From: Beroe ovata
Lineage: Eukaryota > Ctenophora > Nuda > Beroida > Beroidae
DNA: 64,000 nucleotides
Direction of reading: 5' to 3'
NCBI GenBank assembly: GCA_946803715.1
Contig: CAMPET010000141.1
Span: forward strand, 39,546 to 103,545
Shown here: positions 51,396 through 61,150 of the stretch, one piece after another
Layout of the letters: each line of letters begins with the position of its first letter
How positions within the stretch are numbered: position 1 is the stretch's first letter
Program-made: the position numbers and the translations under genes
The notes under the pieces: generated by a model
Database searches by the model: none
The model's input: only the letters and a program-made list of their open reading frames with translations
Told to the model about the DNA's origin: nothing

Positions 51396-53061
51396 ATGAA
51401 CATATGTAGAGTTCTGCGCCCGTTTCTCTCCTCCCTCCCCTACCAGCACGCTTCCTACTTCCCGGAGAAGAAAAACCCGCCGTACTGGCTGGAGAATCTG
51501 ACTCAGAGCGGGCACAAGAAGGAACATCCCGATATCTTCCCATGGTGAGAGAGAGAGAATGGAAAGTTATTAAGAAATCTGACTTGATATTGACGTCTAA
51601 AGTTTGAAATAGTAGGGTCGAAAAGCGGAAAACGTTGTTTTATTCTGGAGTTGATATGTTGAACAAATGCTCCATTTTGTGTTTACTAGGGAGCCTAAGG
51701 CCGATCGTCTGAAACTGTTGCCTGGTGACGACCCGCAGCCCTACCAACCATCAATTCGAAAACACACGTTCAGACAGAAAGAATCTCAGGTATTGTAGCA
51801 CCTGCATGTACCTTTTTCCACTTTTTAAACCATTTTAAACGACTTTTTTGAAAAGCGATCTGCGATAAATTTCTGTAAACCATGTCCTTTGGACCAATAC
51901 CACGTTTTGTATTGGTATCGGTATTTATTTAAAACTGTGTTATGTCTTGTACAGTACTTGCTATGACAGGTGCCATTGCTGTTCATAATGAAAGATTTTC
52001 CTCTATTTTTCAGAAAAAGTACGATAAACGCAAGGAAAACAGAGTTTTGAAAACGAAGATCAAGGAAAATGAACTGACGTTGGAAGTACAGAGTGATAAC
52101 ATCATGGGGAGTTGGAAGAAGCTTTATCCCATTACTAGACAGGTAACAGCACTCAGCACTGTGATGTGACAGGCGACACAACTGATATGTGACAGGCGAC
52201 AGTATTATGAATTCGTTAGAAACTCAGTCTTTACCGTCTCAGTCATGCCTGTCCTGTTATACCCGATTCAGTGGGCAATATCTTAATTTTGTACGCAAGA
52301 CTTCTATCCCGAGTGGTTATCTGCGATCAGATACACTATGATCCTATATACATTATAGCCTACCTCTCTCTAGGTTATAGTTTTTTATGGCGGGCGTATC
52401 GCTCGAGGAACATTCTGTTGCTCAACTCACTGCATATAAGATACTTGGTCACCCCTGGACTGTACGCGACATATCCCGTGTGTTGAGATCACGTGATACC
52501 ACCACGCTCGCTGATTGGTCGGCGCTATACCTCCAGTTCAAAGCTGATCACGTGATCGGTACTCTTCCCTACCGCTGGGAGTCAAAGTCATACGAGTGGG
52601 AGTGTGAGGGGGAGATCAGTTACAACGAGGCGGATCTGATACGAGTATGTTTTCCAGCAACAATCTGGGTTGTTGTAATGAGAGGATCGTTGTTTAGCAA
52701 CCCTACGCTGAGTGGAAAAGAGAAGGCCGATGTGATAAAACAGGAATTGGAGCTACCCGGGGAGTTACCGCTCATGCAGAGTTTAGGGAAGCAGGGCAAG
52801 TGTGCAGCAATTGAGGAGTGTGCGGGGGAGTGGGAGTTGGTCATCCCTCATTCCCTATGGGGGAGTGTGGAGGGAGTTGTGGAGGAGGAGGTACTGGTTA
52901 AATTCAGGAAACATCCCAAGTTCCCAGTCACTGATTCGTGGAGTGATGTTAGTCAAGGAGGGGGAGGGAAGGGGTTAACTTGGAGGAAATGGGAGGATGA
53001 GTGTGGTGTTTTGGACGTTATTGAGGACATTGAACCTGAGTTCTTGGTTGACTGTTCATGA
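51396..53061 (+). CDS. Unrecognised protein, four exons, 352 residues
   Basis: Exons 51396-51544, 51690-51789, 52014-52142 and 52381-53061 join in phase with good GT/AG sites and end at a stop. The N-terminus MNICRVLRPFLSSLPYQH is basic and hydroxylated without acids, which could be a mitochondrial targeting peptide; a CAG just before the ATG means it may instead be an internal exon. The second and third exons are charged (KKYDKRKENRVLKTKIK). The last exon is a compact globular-looking domain with SLEEHSVAQLTAYKILGHPW and LPYRWESKSYEWECEG, ending in acidic EDIEPEFLVDCS. I do not recognise the family. Two CACGTG words lie inside the coding region near 52490 and 52550. The head-to-tail spacing from ATP23 is about 0.7 kb. 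Confidence 0.6.
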
Positions 53062-53738
53062 ATCAAATAGATTGATCGTGATAGATAAATTATAGGAATA
53101 TTAGATGTCCGTTCCTGCTGGCCGTTCATTCGTTTTTTGTGGGATTTTTCTCTGTTTCGTAGTTAACTTGTTTTATCGAATTTTCTATTAGTTGTTTTTG
53201 ATTAAATTTCCGTTCTCACACGATAAGTTTTGTTATATTTTGATGATAAGCATAATCCACATAATAATTAACAAACATTACATTTTCAACAATCAAACGT
53301 AAAAGAGCAATGAAATGTAATTAAAATCCGTGTTTGTGTGTGAGTGTATTGAATCATGATAACAGATAATTTGCTGATAACAAAACTAATTAATTTTCCC
53401 TCTCTCTCAAACACAGTATCTGTTAAAGAGTTCATCACGAACCAATTTACTATTTCACTTCCTATCTCCAACTCATACATGATAATCATAATTAAAGACT
53501 CGAACAATTTTCAGATTATAAAGAAACCGTTAGACCACGCTATACTTCAGTGTTACTTCAACTCGATTTGGAGCCCAAGATACAAAGATACAATGATAAC
53601 ACTACTAAACGCAAGGTAAATTACGAGTTTTTTATCGCTGCTTTAAGTGTTCAATCCTGGCTTAATAGGAATCATGTTCCCGTGTACATAGGTGGCGGTC
53701 CTAGGGCAGTGAACTCAGCATTGACATGGGTATCAAAC
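53062..53738. other. Intergenic, AT-rich
   Basis: This follows the previous gene's stop. No exon was recognised; the open frames are AT-rich and unlike proteins. Confidence 0.5.
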
Positions 53739-53806
53739 TAGTAACAACACAGTAACTAGTAACAACAACTAGTAACAACAACTAGTAACAACAACTAGTA
53801 ACAACA
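53739..53806. repeat. Minisatellite (ACTAGTAACAACA)n
   Basis: About five imperfect copies directly downstream (in minus orientation) of the CD225 gene stop, likely within its 3' untranslated region. Confidence 0.85.
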
Positions 53807-53819
53807 CAGATCTAGTGTA

Positions 53820-54392
53820 TCAGTCGCTGGTTAGTTTCTCGAGTTGAGAATCAATGGTTTTGAGCATATGCATTATCTCACTGTAGAACACTATGGTCAG
53901 CACCAAAGCACCGAGTATGAAGCCGCCGACGGCGTAGTGTTTGGCGGCTATTCCATCCCTCCTCGCTTGTGCATAGTCACTGCCATGTAGGGCGTGGGCG
54001 CTGTCACACGACTTCTTCAGAGCCAGTATAGCACACGGGTTAAAACAGCCACACAACACTACAGACACAAGCGCTAGGACGGCGTTAGTACTCGGCAAAT
54101 ATGATGCGGGTGGCGTCAAAGTGCCATCACTGTCAACCTGAGGCTTGTTTGCCGTTGCCACCACAGCAGGTATTTCAATGTGTGGCTCCTCTGCCATGGA
54201 CGCTAGAGTGGCTATAGATCCATTGGAGAAGCGGACTCCTCTGTTAGACGGGCCCTTGTCAGAAGTGGCAGCGCGTGCAGTGAGTGATGCTCGCCGTTTC
54301 TTATCACCGGTGTTGTCAGGTGGCTGCAATGGGAGAACAGTGTTACACTCGAACGAGAGATTGCAAGATCCTCCACGGTCCTCCTCTAACAT
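53820..54392 (-). CDS. CD225/dispanin-family membrane protein
   Basis: A single-exon frame of 190 residues. The first 100 are polar and probably disordered, with a basic DKKRRASLTARAA patch. The CD225 core starts at about residue 100: YLPSTNAVLALVSVVLCGC then FNPCAILALKKSCDS, with a loop containing AQARRDGIAAKHYAVGG and a second membrane segment FILGALVLTIVFYSEI. The first intramembrane helix, the CGCFNPC cysteines (palmitoylation sites in family members), the Ala-Lys motif and the second helix are the CD225 signature found in IFITM, PRRT and SYNDIG proteins. Which branch it belongs to is not clear; IFITM-type antiviral function should not be assumed. No intron is seen. Confidence 0.82.
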   Translation of the reverse strand: MLEEDRGGSCNLSFECNTVLPLQPPDNTGDKKRRASLTARAATSDKGPSNRGVRFSNGSIATLASMAEEPHIEIPAVVATANKPQVDSDGTLTPPASYLPSTNAVLALVSVVLCGCFNPCAILALKKSCDSAHALHGSDYAQARRDGIAAKHYAVGGFILGALVLTIVFYSEIMHMLKTIDSQLEKLTSD

Positions 54393-54678
54393 AACCGAAC
54401 ACGCTGAACATGGAACTGTATTTCGTTTCTATTCGTGCCCTTTTGTGAGTCACCATTTGGACATATATGGTCAAGCATCGTAACAACAGTGTGGAGAGCA
54501 GCATTGAAATGTTGAGTTACACGTGACTCTATTCGTTGCTGGCAAACTGAATTAAGAGAGACCATAATCTCATGTAGGAATATGTTCCTGCAATGATTTG
54601 TCATGATTTGTTGCCCGGTCTACTATGTTAGGTCGTGGATGATCGCATAGTATCACAACATTCCTCCCCCTTTTCCAG

Positions 54679-54955
54679 GAAAATAGCAAAGGACAATGGG
54701 TTCGAGTCCGCCTCTCTGTGGATCGATAGCGCTGGCTGTTTTTCTCACAATATAGACAAGAACGGCATCACAGTTCATGCTAAGGGGAAGCGTGGTAGCT
54801 TGAAACGGAGATGGTCTTCACTCAAGGTAACAGTTATCAGCAGTAAACCGAAGAGTAACTCGACGGTATTGCATAACTTTGCGGAACAGAACCATGAACA
54901 TTATCAGAAATACTTGCATCCTCTACCTATCGTAGAGGATATCACTTTTAGGTGA
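54679..54955 (+). CDS. Orphan terminal exon of an unrecognised protein
   Basis: After the acceptor CCCCTTTTCCAG one frame reads KIAKDNGFESASLWIDSAGC, then HNIDKNGITVHAKGKRG and SLKRRWSSLKVTVISSKPK, and ends in EDITFR before a stop. Composition is protein-like and basic. The frame is also open upstream to 54635. No partner exon was found on this strand between 53.1 and 54.6 kb, so it may belong to a gene with an upstream exon I could not see. Family unknown. Confidence 0.4.
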
Positions 54956-55526
54956 TCATTGTTGTAGAGTGTAGTGCAAGATGATCTTCGCAATACTAAT
55001 CGCAATCAAGTAGTTCTGTGCGGAGGGAAATTTTCGACGATGTTTTCAAGGTCAACTGATTGCTAAACTGTCAATATGGTTGCTATTTCGTTCCGACTTT
55101 AAACAATTCTTTTCATGTCTTGAACATCAGCCACCAACTGATCTACTCGGTACCCGTGATTCGCGCTAAGTCATCTTCGCATCACGCGCCGCGCACTCCC
55201 AAAGACTGCTGACATGTTTCGCTTGTTGTCGCTGTACGGCGCGGTGTAGAATCTGATGTACAGAATCTCTAGTCGCCTGAACGACGGATTCGCGCAGATT
55301 GTTTTTCGTAGCGGTATGTTTGAAATTTCGTCTCGGGGGCCGGCTTGGTTTTTCGCCATTGCCACATAGTTTAAAAGACATCAACGAAACCATTTCATTC
55401 GAGTAGTGATTGCTTAGATAAAAACATCAGAAAATCGTAGCAGTCAGTACATTATTTGGATACAAAACGAAATGAAAAGTCAAACAAAAATTTTACAAAA
55501 ATAGCAACCTCAAATTCAAATGTCAA
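54956..55526. other. 3' flank of the sodium/proton exchanger
   Basis: Between the orphan exon and the exchanger stop. A 75-codon minus-strand frame at 55166-55393 is present but has no recognisable domain. Confidence 0.45.
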
Positions 55527-58500
55527 CTATTCGTCCTTCTTTTCAAGTGGAACCATTTCTATCGGTGTGAGTCTAGAATCTGAGTTGTTTCGACCATGGT
55601 TTACCACAACCTCGACACCTGCCTCTCGTATGTCCTTCAAGTGACTCAATCGTCTTTTCTTTTCGTATTCTTGCCGGGTTTTGGGGTTTGGATCGCAGTT
55701 GATAACAGTCGACAGTTTCAACTCATTTTGTAGGGTGAGTGACTGATCGCTGATCACACCGGCTTCCAAATCTGCATAACTCCCCGGTCTCAACAGACTC
55801 CTCTTTGAGTCTTCACGGTCAATCAAGGGCTCATCTTTGTTGTCTTTATATTGCGGGATATTTATGTCCTCATCTTGGTTTATGATAATCAAAAGTTTAC
55901 AGGGTGTGGCCAGACTCAATTTTGTCGATCCGTCAGGGATTAGTTTGGGTCCCATCACCATTGAATTGGACGGGAAGCAGCGTGTCTCTCCGTAAATGAC
56001 AACCACATCGGTAATGATATCGTCAACTTCAAACACACCATCGTTAGTCTCGGGAACTAGTGTAGCTAACACGCTGTGTTCACAGATAGTTCTTAGCTCC
56101 TCGAATTTCTTCGTTTTGTACTTCTTACTCTTGAGTAGGAGAGACTGAGCTATCCTAACAGAACAGAGTCTCCACAAATTTTCCTCTATGATAGGGTATC
56201 TCAGCATGAGACAATGCATATCCTCAGCTGATATGAAGTAACACTGAAGATCTGACTCACATACCACGAATGAGCCCCTTGGACGGTTTACCAAGATGCT
56301 CTGTTCTCCAACTATTTGACCTGGGCCAAGTGAATCGTTTGGTTTGTGATGGCACGCCAGTTGGATACTGTGAGTTTTGTGTAGGTCGTGTGTGGGTGTT
56401 TTGTGGAGATCTTCCATACTGTGGAGTACCTTAGCTCTACCTGACACAATCAAATACACACCTTTAGCTATTTCACCTCGTTTTAGGAAAGTTTCACCCT
56501 TATTATACATCTGATGTTGTGACATTTTTGCAACATTATACACGATGTAATCTTTCACACTTTTCAGCCAGGGTGCCTTGGAGAACATAATGTAGGGGTC
56601 TGGAGGGGAAATCCAATGGCTTGGATTAGCCAGGAGTCGTTTCATTTTCTCCTCCAACTGTTTGGTAAAGAGAGCACAGTCGAAATCCTCCACCAGGCCG
56701 TCATCTAGGAGTTGCCAAGCTGTTGCTCTTCCCTTATTCAGGATGAGTCGTGTCACCTGCCTAGTGGAAATAGCTATTGCTATACCATGGAACTCCTTCC
56801 TTACTTCACCCAAACTTGCGCTCACCTGATCTCTAGTGGACTGAATTCTCTCTCTGAATGTTTCTCGGCACTCCTGGTACGCCACTATGTGGTCCAGATG
56901 TTCCAGAACTTCGTCCGACGCCATGATGTATGCCACGCCCACATCATAGCCTGATGATACAGATTTATTGATCGCTTCTCTGATCAGTTTCTGCAGGGCC
57001 AACAGCACCCATTTGATCAGACGAACACATCGGAATAGACGAACAATCCGAATTATTCTGAAGACATTGAAATTGAAGTTAGTCCTGTTACAACTCGTGA
57101 ACACATCCGATATTGAATCGGCCAAGGAGATGATGATAATTGCAAAGTCCAGGATATTCCATTTGTGATAAAAGTAGTACTTCCTCTGCCCTATGAGTTT
57201 GAGTATCATTTCCACAATGAAAAGAGTGTTGAAGGCGTAGTTGACATATCCAAATGCTAGACTTAAGCTTGTTTTCCGCTGAGTAATCTTGCCCGTCACA
57301 GCATCAGTAACTGACTCACATGTCTTATCAGACATGGTCAATTCCACGATTACAACCACAACGTTAATGAAGATCAGAATCATGATTATCGCCTCAAACA
57401 CGTTAGACGACACGAGTTTATAGACCTTGTATTGGTGAATATTGTTCGGTATTGGATACTCCTCCTGCTTCCTCCCTTTTTGCCAAGCCTCTAGGAATGC
57501 TTTCATGTAGTTGAGAACTCGTCCAGTTTTCCATGTCGATGAAATGTCCTTGAACTCAATGAACTTGTCCCTGACATCGAGCGTCTGATCACACATATCA
57601 TCGAGAAACCGGAGTGCCGGCTTACTGAGCAGTCCCGAGTCGAACTGTTTCCACAAACTAATCTTGAACGCTTTGAACACTCTGTTTCTAGACTCATCAA
57701 AAAACTCACTCAATTCAGCCTTAGTGAGTGGCACAGGTACTTGAGATTCACATTGGTCACATGCTGTGAGTGTACCATGCAGTTTTTCTATTGCTTCCCT
57801 ATCATCGTCTTGGTCACTCTTCACCTTGTGGATGGTGTCAATGGTGCACACTTTCTTCACCTCCTCCCAGTTGCTATCTGTGTGGGTGTCATCTCCCTGA
57901 AGTGTCTCCATTTCCTTCTCCATTGACTCCATGATGTCTCTTGTCGCCGAATCAACTGCTAGTCTCTTAGCTTTGGAGATGTGGCAGAATCCCAAGATGG
58001 ACAGAACTTTATTGAAAGTAGTTGAGTTGATAAGAAGGGTTAGGACGACAATTCCCGATACGAAGAATAGAATCTTGCTCCGCATGACTAGACAGAAGCC
58101 CGAATTGTGCATAACTTGGAGTGCCAGTGCCAGTGAAACAGCGCCCCTCAGTGCACCCCACATAAGAATGGAAGCGGACTGCCATGTACTCCCATAGCCA
58201 ATCTTGGAGAGGACTATGTGGAATATCATGAGCATAATCGATCTTGATACGGAGACACCGAGATACAACGCGAACAGATACACAATGTCAGTTGGTTCGA
58301 TATTGTCGAGAGCAGAATAAGTGATTATCATTCCAACAACGAGGAATATGATAGTATTCACAAGGAATCCCATCTGTTCCCAGAATTTGTTCAGGAACGT
58401 CTCAATCTCAGGGCTTATGTTCATCTTGTTCATGTTGAGAACACATCCAAACAAAACCACTGATAAGACTCCAGATGATTTGAGGAACATCTCACTGACG

Positions 58501-59456
58501 AAGTATATAAGGTAGGGCGAGCCGACTGTGATCGTAATTTCGGTCAAATAGTCGTTGAATACTTTACCCAACCAGTAGACAATAACATATCCCATGAGGA
58601 CGCCGAATAGGGGACCACCCACTGTTTTTAATACTATGTCCACAATAATGGACGTCACGGTCATCGTACTGCACATCTGCGTGTGTAGAGGGAGCACTTC
58701 ATCGCAGTTCAGGTAGTTTTCACAAAAGTTTTCTGAAGTGAAGTCAACTCTTGTGTGATTGATGCTACACGAATAGTTCATGTCATCGCACGGTGCCATG
58801 GCATTGTTCTGGAAGATGTTGAACAAAACAATAGCTGCTCCGTCATTCAGTAGAGATTCCCCTTCAATCACAATGGACAGATGATGGACGTCACGTCCAC
58901 CAGGACTGTTCTTTAAGAGTGCGACAACAGCCACAGGGTCAGTAGCACTTAATATGGCACCAATCATCATTGAGGCATCCCATGACCAGTTGTAACTGAA
59001 TAGATACATCACGACAACAGCAGTAAAAAGAGATGAGATGATGTAGCCAGGGACAGCTAGCACTAATATTTGTCCAATCGACTTCTTTATAGCGTGGATG
59101 TCGAGAAGAAACGCCGACTCGAAAAGAAGCACTGGGAGGAAGGAATACATCAGCAAATGTGGGTCGATCTGAATCATCCCGTAGTAACCTCGCATGTATT
59201 CTTGGTAATACTTGAAAATAAAACCAAATGGCATGCCAATAGCCAGCAAAGCCACTGTATACGGGAAGCTGGGACTGAATTTCTTTATAGCGTGCCTGGT
59301 TAAGGCCCCCACTAAGAATGAAATGGAAAGAAATAGGATAGTTCCGAGACTGCTGTCCCAAAAGGAGGCGTCATGTGGAACATTGTGGTCGTCCGATTGA
59401 ACTGTGTGGCTCGCCAATACGAAAGAGAGAATAATCAAACGAGCATCGTACAGCAT
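55527..59456 (-). CDS. SLC9C1: Sperm-specific Na+/H+ exchanger (SLC9C), one coding exon
   Basis: The full 1309-residue coding sequence is uninterrupted. An N-terminal signal-like segment (MLYDARLIILSFVLASHTVQ) is followed by the exchanger domain (to about residue 450) with the core motif EGESLLNDGAAIVLF near residue 190. A voltage-sensor domain follows, its S4 helix FRIIRIVRLFRCVRLIK (about 797-815) with basic residues at every third position. A cyclic-nucleotide-binding domain spans about 980-1090, with GEQSILVNRPRG as the phosphate-binding cassette. This order is unique to sperm NHE, which raises flagellar pH in response to voltage and cAMP. The frame is open 13 codons further upstream, but a perfect acceptor (CTTTTTTTTCAG) ends at 59466, so the start is taken as the ATG at 59456, in an exon preceded by a non-coding exon. 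It is intronless in coding sequence, unlike its intron-rich neighbours. Confidence 0.95.
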   Translation of the reverse strand: MLYDARLIILSFVLASHTVQSDDHNVPHDASFWDSSLGTILFLSISFLVGALTRHAIKKFSPSFPYTVALLAIGMPFGFIFKYYQEYMRGYYGMIQIDPHLLMYSFLPVLLFESAFLLDIHAIKKSIGQILVLAVPGYIISSLFTAVVVMYLFSYNWSWDASMMIGAILSATDPVAVVALLKNSPGGRDVHHLSIVIEGESLLNDGAAIVLFNIFQNNAMAPCDDMNYSCSINHTRVDFTSENFCENYLNCDEVLPLHTQMCSTMTVTSIIVDIVLKTVGGPLFGVLMGYVIVYWLGKVFNDYLTEITITVGSPYLIYFVSEMFLKSSGVLSVVLFGCVLNMNKMNISPEIETFLNKFWEQMGFLVNTIIFLVVGMIITYSALDNIEPTDIVYLFALYLGVSVSRSIMLMIFHIVLSKIGYGSTWQSASILMWGALRGAVSLALALQVMHNSGFCLVMRSKILFFVSGIVVLTLLINSTTFNKVLSILGFCHISKAKRLAVDSATRDIMESMEKEMETLQGDDTHTDSNWEEVKKVCTIDTIHKVKSDQDDDREAIEKLHGTLTACDQCESQVPVPLTKAELSEFFDESRNRVFKAFKISLWKQFDSGLLSKPALRFLDDMCDQTLDVRDKFIEFKDISSTWKTGRVLNYMKAFLEAWQKGRKQEEYPIPNNIHQYKVYKLVSSNVFEAIIMILIFINVVVVIVELTMSDKTCESVTDAVTGKITQRKTSLSLAFGYVNYAFNTLFIVEMILKLIGQRKYYFYHKWNILDFAIIIISLADSISDVFTSCNRTNFNFNVFRIIRIVRLFRCVRLIKWVLLALQKLIREAINKSVSSGYDVGVAYIMASDEVLEHLDHIVAYQECRETFRERIQSTRDQVSASLGEVRKEFHGIAIAISTRQVTRLILNKGRATAWQLLDDGLVEDFDCALFTKQLEEKMKRLLANPSHWISPPDPYIMFSKAPWLKSVKDYIVYNVAKMSQHQMYNKGETFLKRGEIAKGVYLIVSGRAKVLHSMEDLHKTPTHDLHKTHSIQLACHHKPNDSLGPGQIVGEQSILVNRPRGSFVVCESDLQCYFISAEDMHCLMLRYPIIEENLWRLCSVRIAQSLLLKSKKYKTKKFEELRTICEHSVLATLVPETNDGVFEVDDIITDVVVIYGETRCFPSNSMVMGPKLIPDGSTKLSLATPCKLLIIINQDEDINIPQYKDNKDEPLIDREDSKRSLLRPGSYADLEAGVISDQSLTLQNELKLSTVINCDPNPKTRQEYEKKRRLSHLKDIREAGVEVVVNHGRNNSDSRLTPIEMVPLEKKDE

Positions 59457-59465
59457 TTCACGTTT

Positions 59466-60080
59466 CTGAAAAAAAAGGTCATGATCAAATGATGGCATAT
59501 GTAAAAATAGGAACTGGTGTCTTGTATGTATGTTGGGAAGCCCTGCAAGTTTACCTAAAAACTTGTTTCCGAATAGTCCCTCTTTTACCCAGTCATCTCA
59601 TTGTCATCTCGATTCTTGAATTGTTCTGTAGTGAGTATGACTATGTAGCAATGTAATGTAGCCAACCTCAAACAAGGGTATCTATAAAACTCTGTAATCA
59701 CTAAAGAACGTAATAGAAAAATTTCAGCAATCTAAACAGAATCAAATAATAATATCCCGGCACAACTCAAAACATTTTCAGTATTCGAATCATTCTGAAT
59801 TCCCAATAGCAATTCAACAAAATCCGTGCAGTCAAGGCAATGCTGTGATTGTCTGTCTATGGAGATTGGAGATAAAACCGCGCGGCCAAGAAATTCTTGG
59901 CCCATTTCAATTTCTAAATCAGAGCGCGCGCCGCCGCAAAGTTATGCAATCTTGATTTTTTATATTTATAGCAGCACAATATCGCGCGGCGCGGCATTGT
60001 GCAATGTCAATATGCAATTTCTGTAATTATAATCTTATCTGTATGTGGACATATTGTCTAATGTCTGTCATATGTTGCAT
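59466..60080. other. 5' flank/intron of the exchanger gene
   Basis: Probably a 5' untranslated intron and promoter of the exchanger, followed by a GC-rich patch at 59875-60000 with GCGCGCGCC words. No coding exon was seen. Confidence 0.45.
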
Positions 60081-60082
60081 TG

Positions 60083-60315
60083 TATTGTCAGATGTTGCCT
60101 GAACTGTTTCTCGCGCGCGCGAGAAACAGAGGTCAGATAAAATCAGGCAAGCAATCATGAATCACTGATTCACTGAGTTGTCAGATCACAGATGTTACCT
60201 CAACCTGACTGTACCTGTTTCTCGCGCGCGCGCGCCTTCATCGAGGCTAGCTGTTTCGGCCTTCGATAAAGGCGCGCGCGAGAAACAGAGGTCGGATAAA
60301 ATCAGACAATGACAA
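60083..60315. mobile_element. Two GC-rich foldback elements
   Basis: The first, at 60087-60150, has arms TTGTCAGATGTTGCCTGA and AGGTCAGATAAAATCAGGCAA around TTTCTCGCGCGCGCGAGAAA. The second, at 60178-60315, has GTTGTCAGAT and ATCAGACAA at its ends and CTTCATCG...CGATAAAGG inner arms with a GGCCGAAACAG-like centre. Both belong to the family seen at 6412-6527. Confidence 0.65.
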
Positions 60316-61150
60316 TCACTGAGTAGAATAGGGGCGCGCAACGTGTGTACACGTCTGTGATCTGAAAAGTCGTAAAATATAAGACCACGGAGCCGAATTG
60401 CGTACATTGTCAAATGTTAAAAATATGTATGTATCCAGGGATCAATGGGATTTAGATCGAATATCATTATCATTGATAACTGACAACTTAACTGCTTGAA
60501 GTTGAACGCATTTGCAGTGTTAACCCAGGCCCAATGACTCATAGCCTCTTCAGTACTCGTTTGACGTAGCAGGCAAAAGTCTAAAACTCTATAATGGCAA
60601 CGTCCTTGCTNCGGAGTATTTGGGTCACGCAGCGCGGGAACACCAGCGCCGCGCCGCGCAAGAAACAGTGGACAGACATATATGATATGTGATATAACAT
60701 CCGGTTGTCGGACGATGCCAGACCGCTGATGCAAGCCGCGATGCAAGCGGCTTGCGAAGCGGCTTGCGTCAGCTGTCTGAGAATAAGTTTGCACCGCGCG
60801 CAACGAAATTCTCGACAGGGTCTATCATCGATCGACAAAACATCCGGAAATCACTGAGTAGAATAGGGGCGCGCAACGTGTGTCATGCGTACACTCAGCT
60901 GTGATCTGAAAAGTCGTAAAATATAAAACCACGGAGCCGAAACGTTGCGCGAACAATGTCAAATGTAAAAATATGTATGTATCCAGGGATCTATGGGATT
61001 TAGATCGATTAATATCATATTCATTGATAACTGACAACTGCTTGAACGCATTTGCAGTGTTAACCCAGGCCCAATGACTCATAGCTTCTTCAGTACTCGT
61101 TTGACGTAGCAGGCAAAAGTATAAAACTCTATAATGGCAACGTCCTTGCT
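60311..61150. repeat. 300-bp direct duplication overlapping a gene 3' end
   Basis: Copy 1 is about 60311-60610, ending at a single N (60611); copy 2 is about 60849-61150. Both run from ATCACTGAGTAGAATAGGGG to ATGGCAACGTCCTTGCT with a few indels. Copy 2 holds the final codons and stop of the C16orf89-like gene on the minus strand; copy 1 repeats these codons without the upstream exon. Between them is GC-rich sequence with GCTTGCG/CGCAAGC inverted words. Confidence 0.8.

Noticed and set aside
55166-55393. 75-codon minus-strand frame downstream of the exchanger
   Set aside because: No recognisable domain, no splice signals and no neighbour support; frames of this length are common here.
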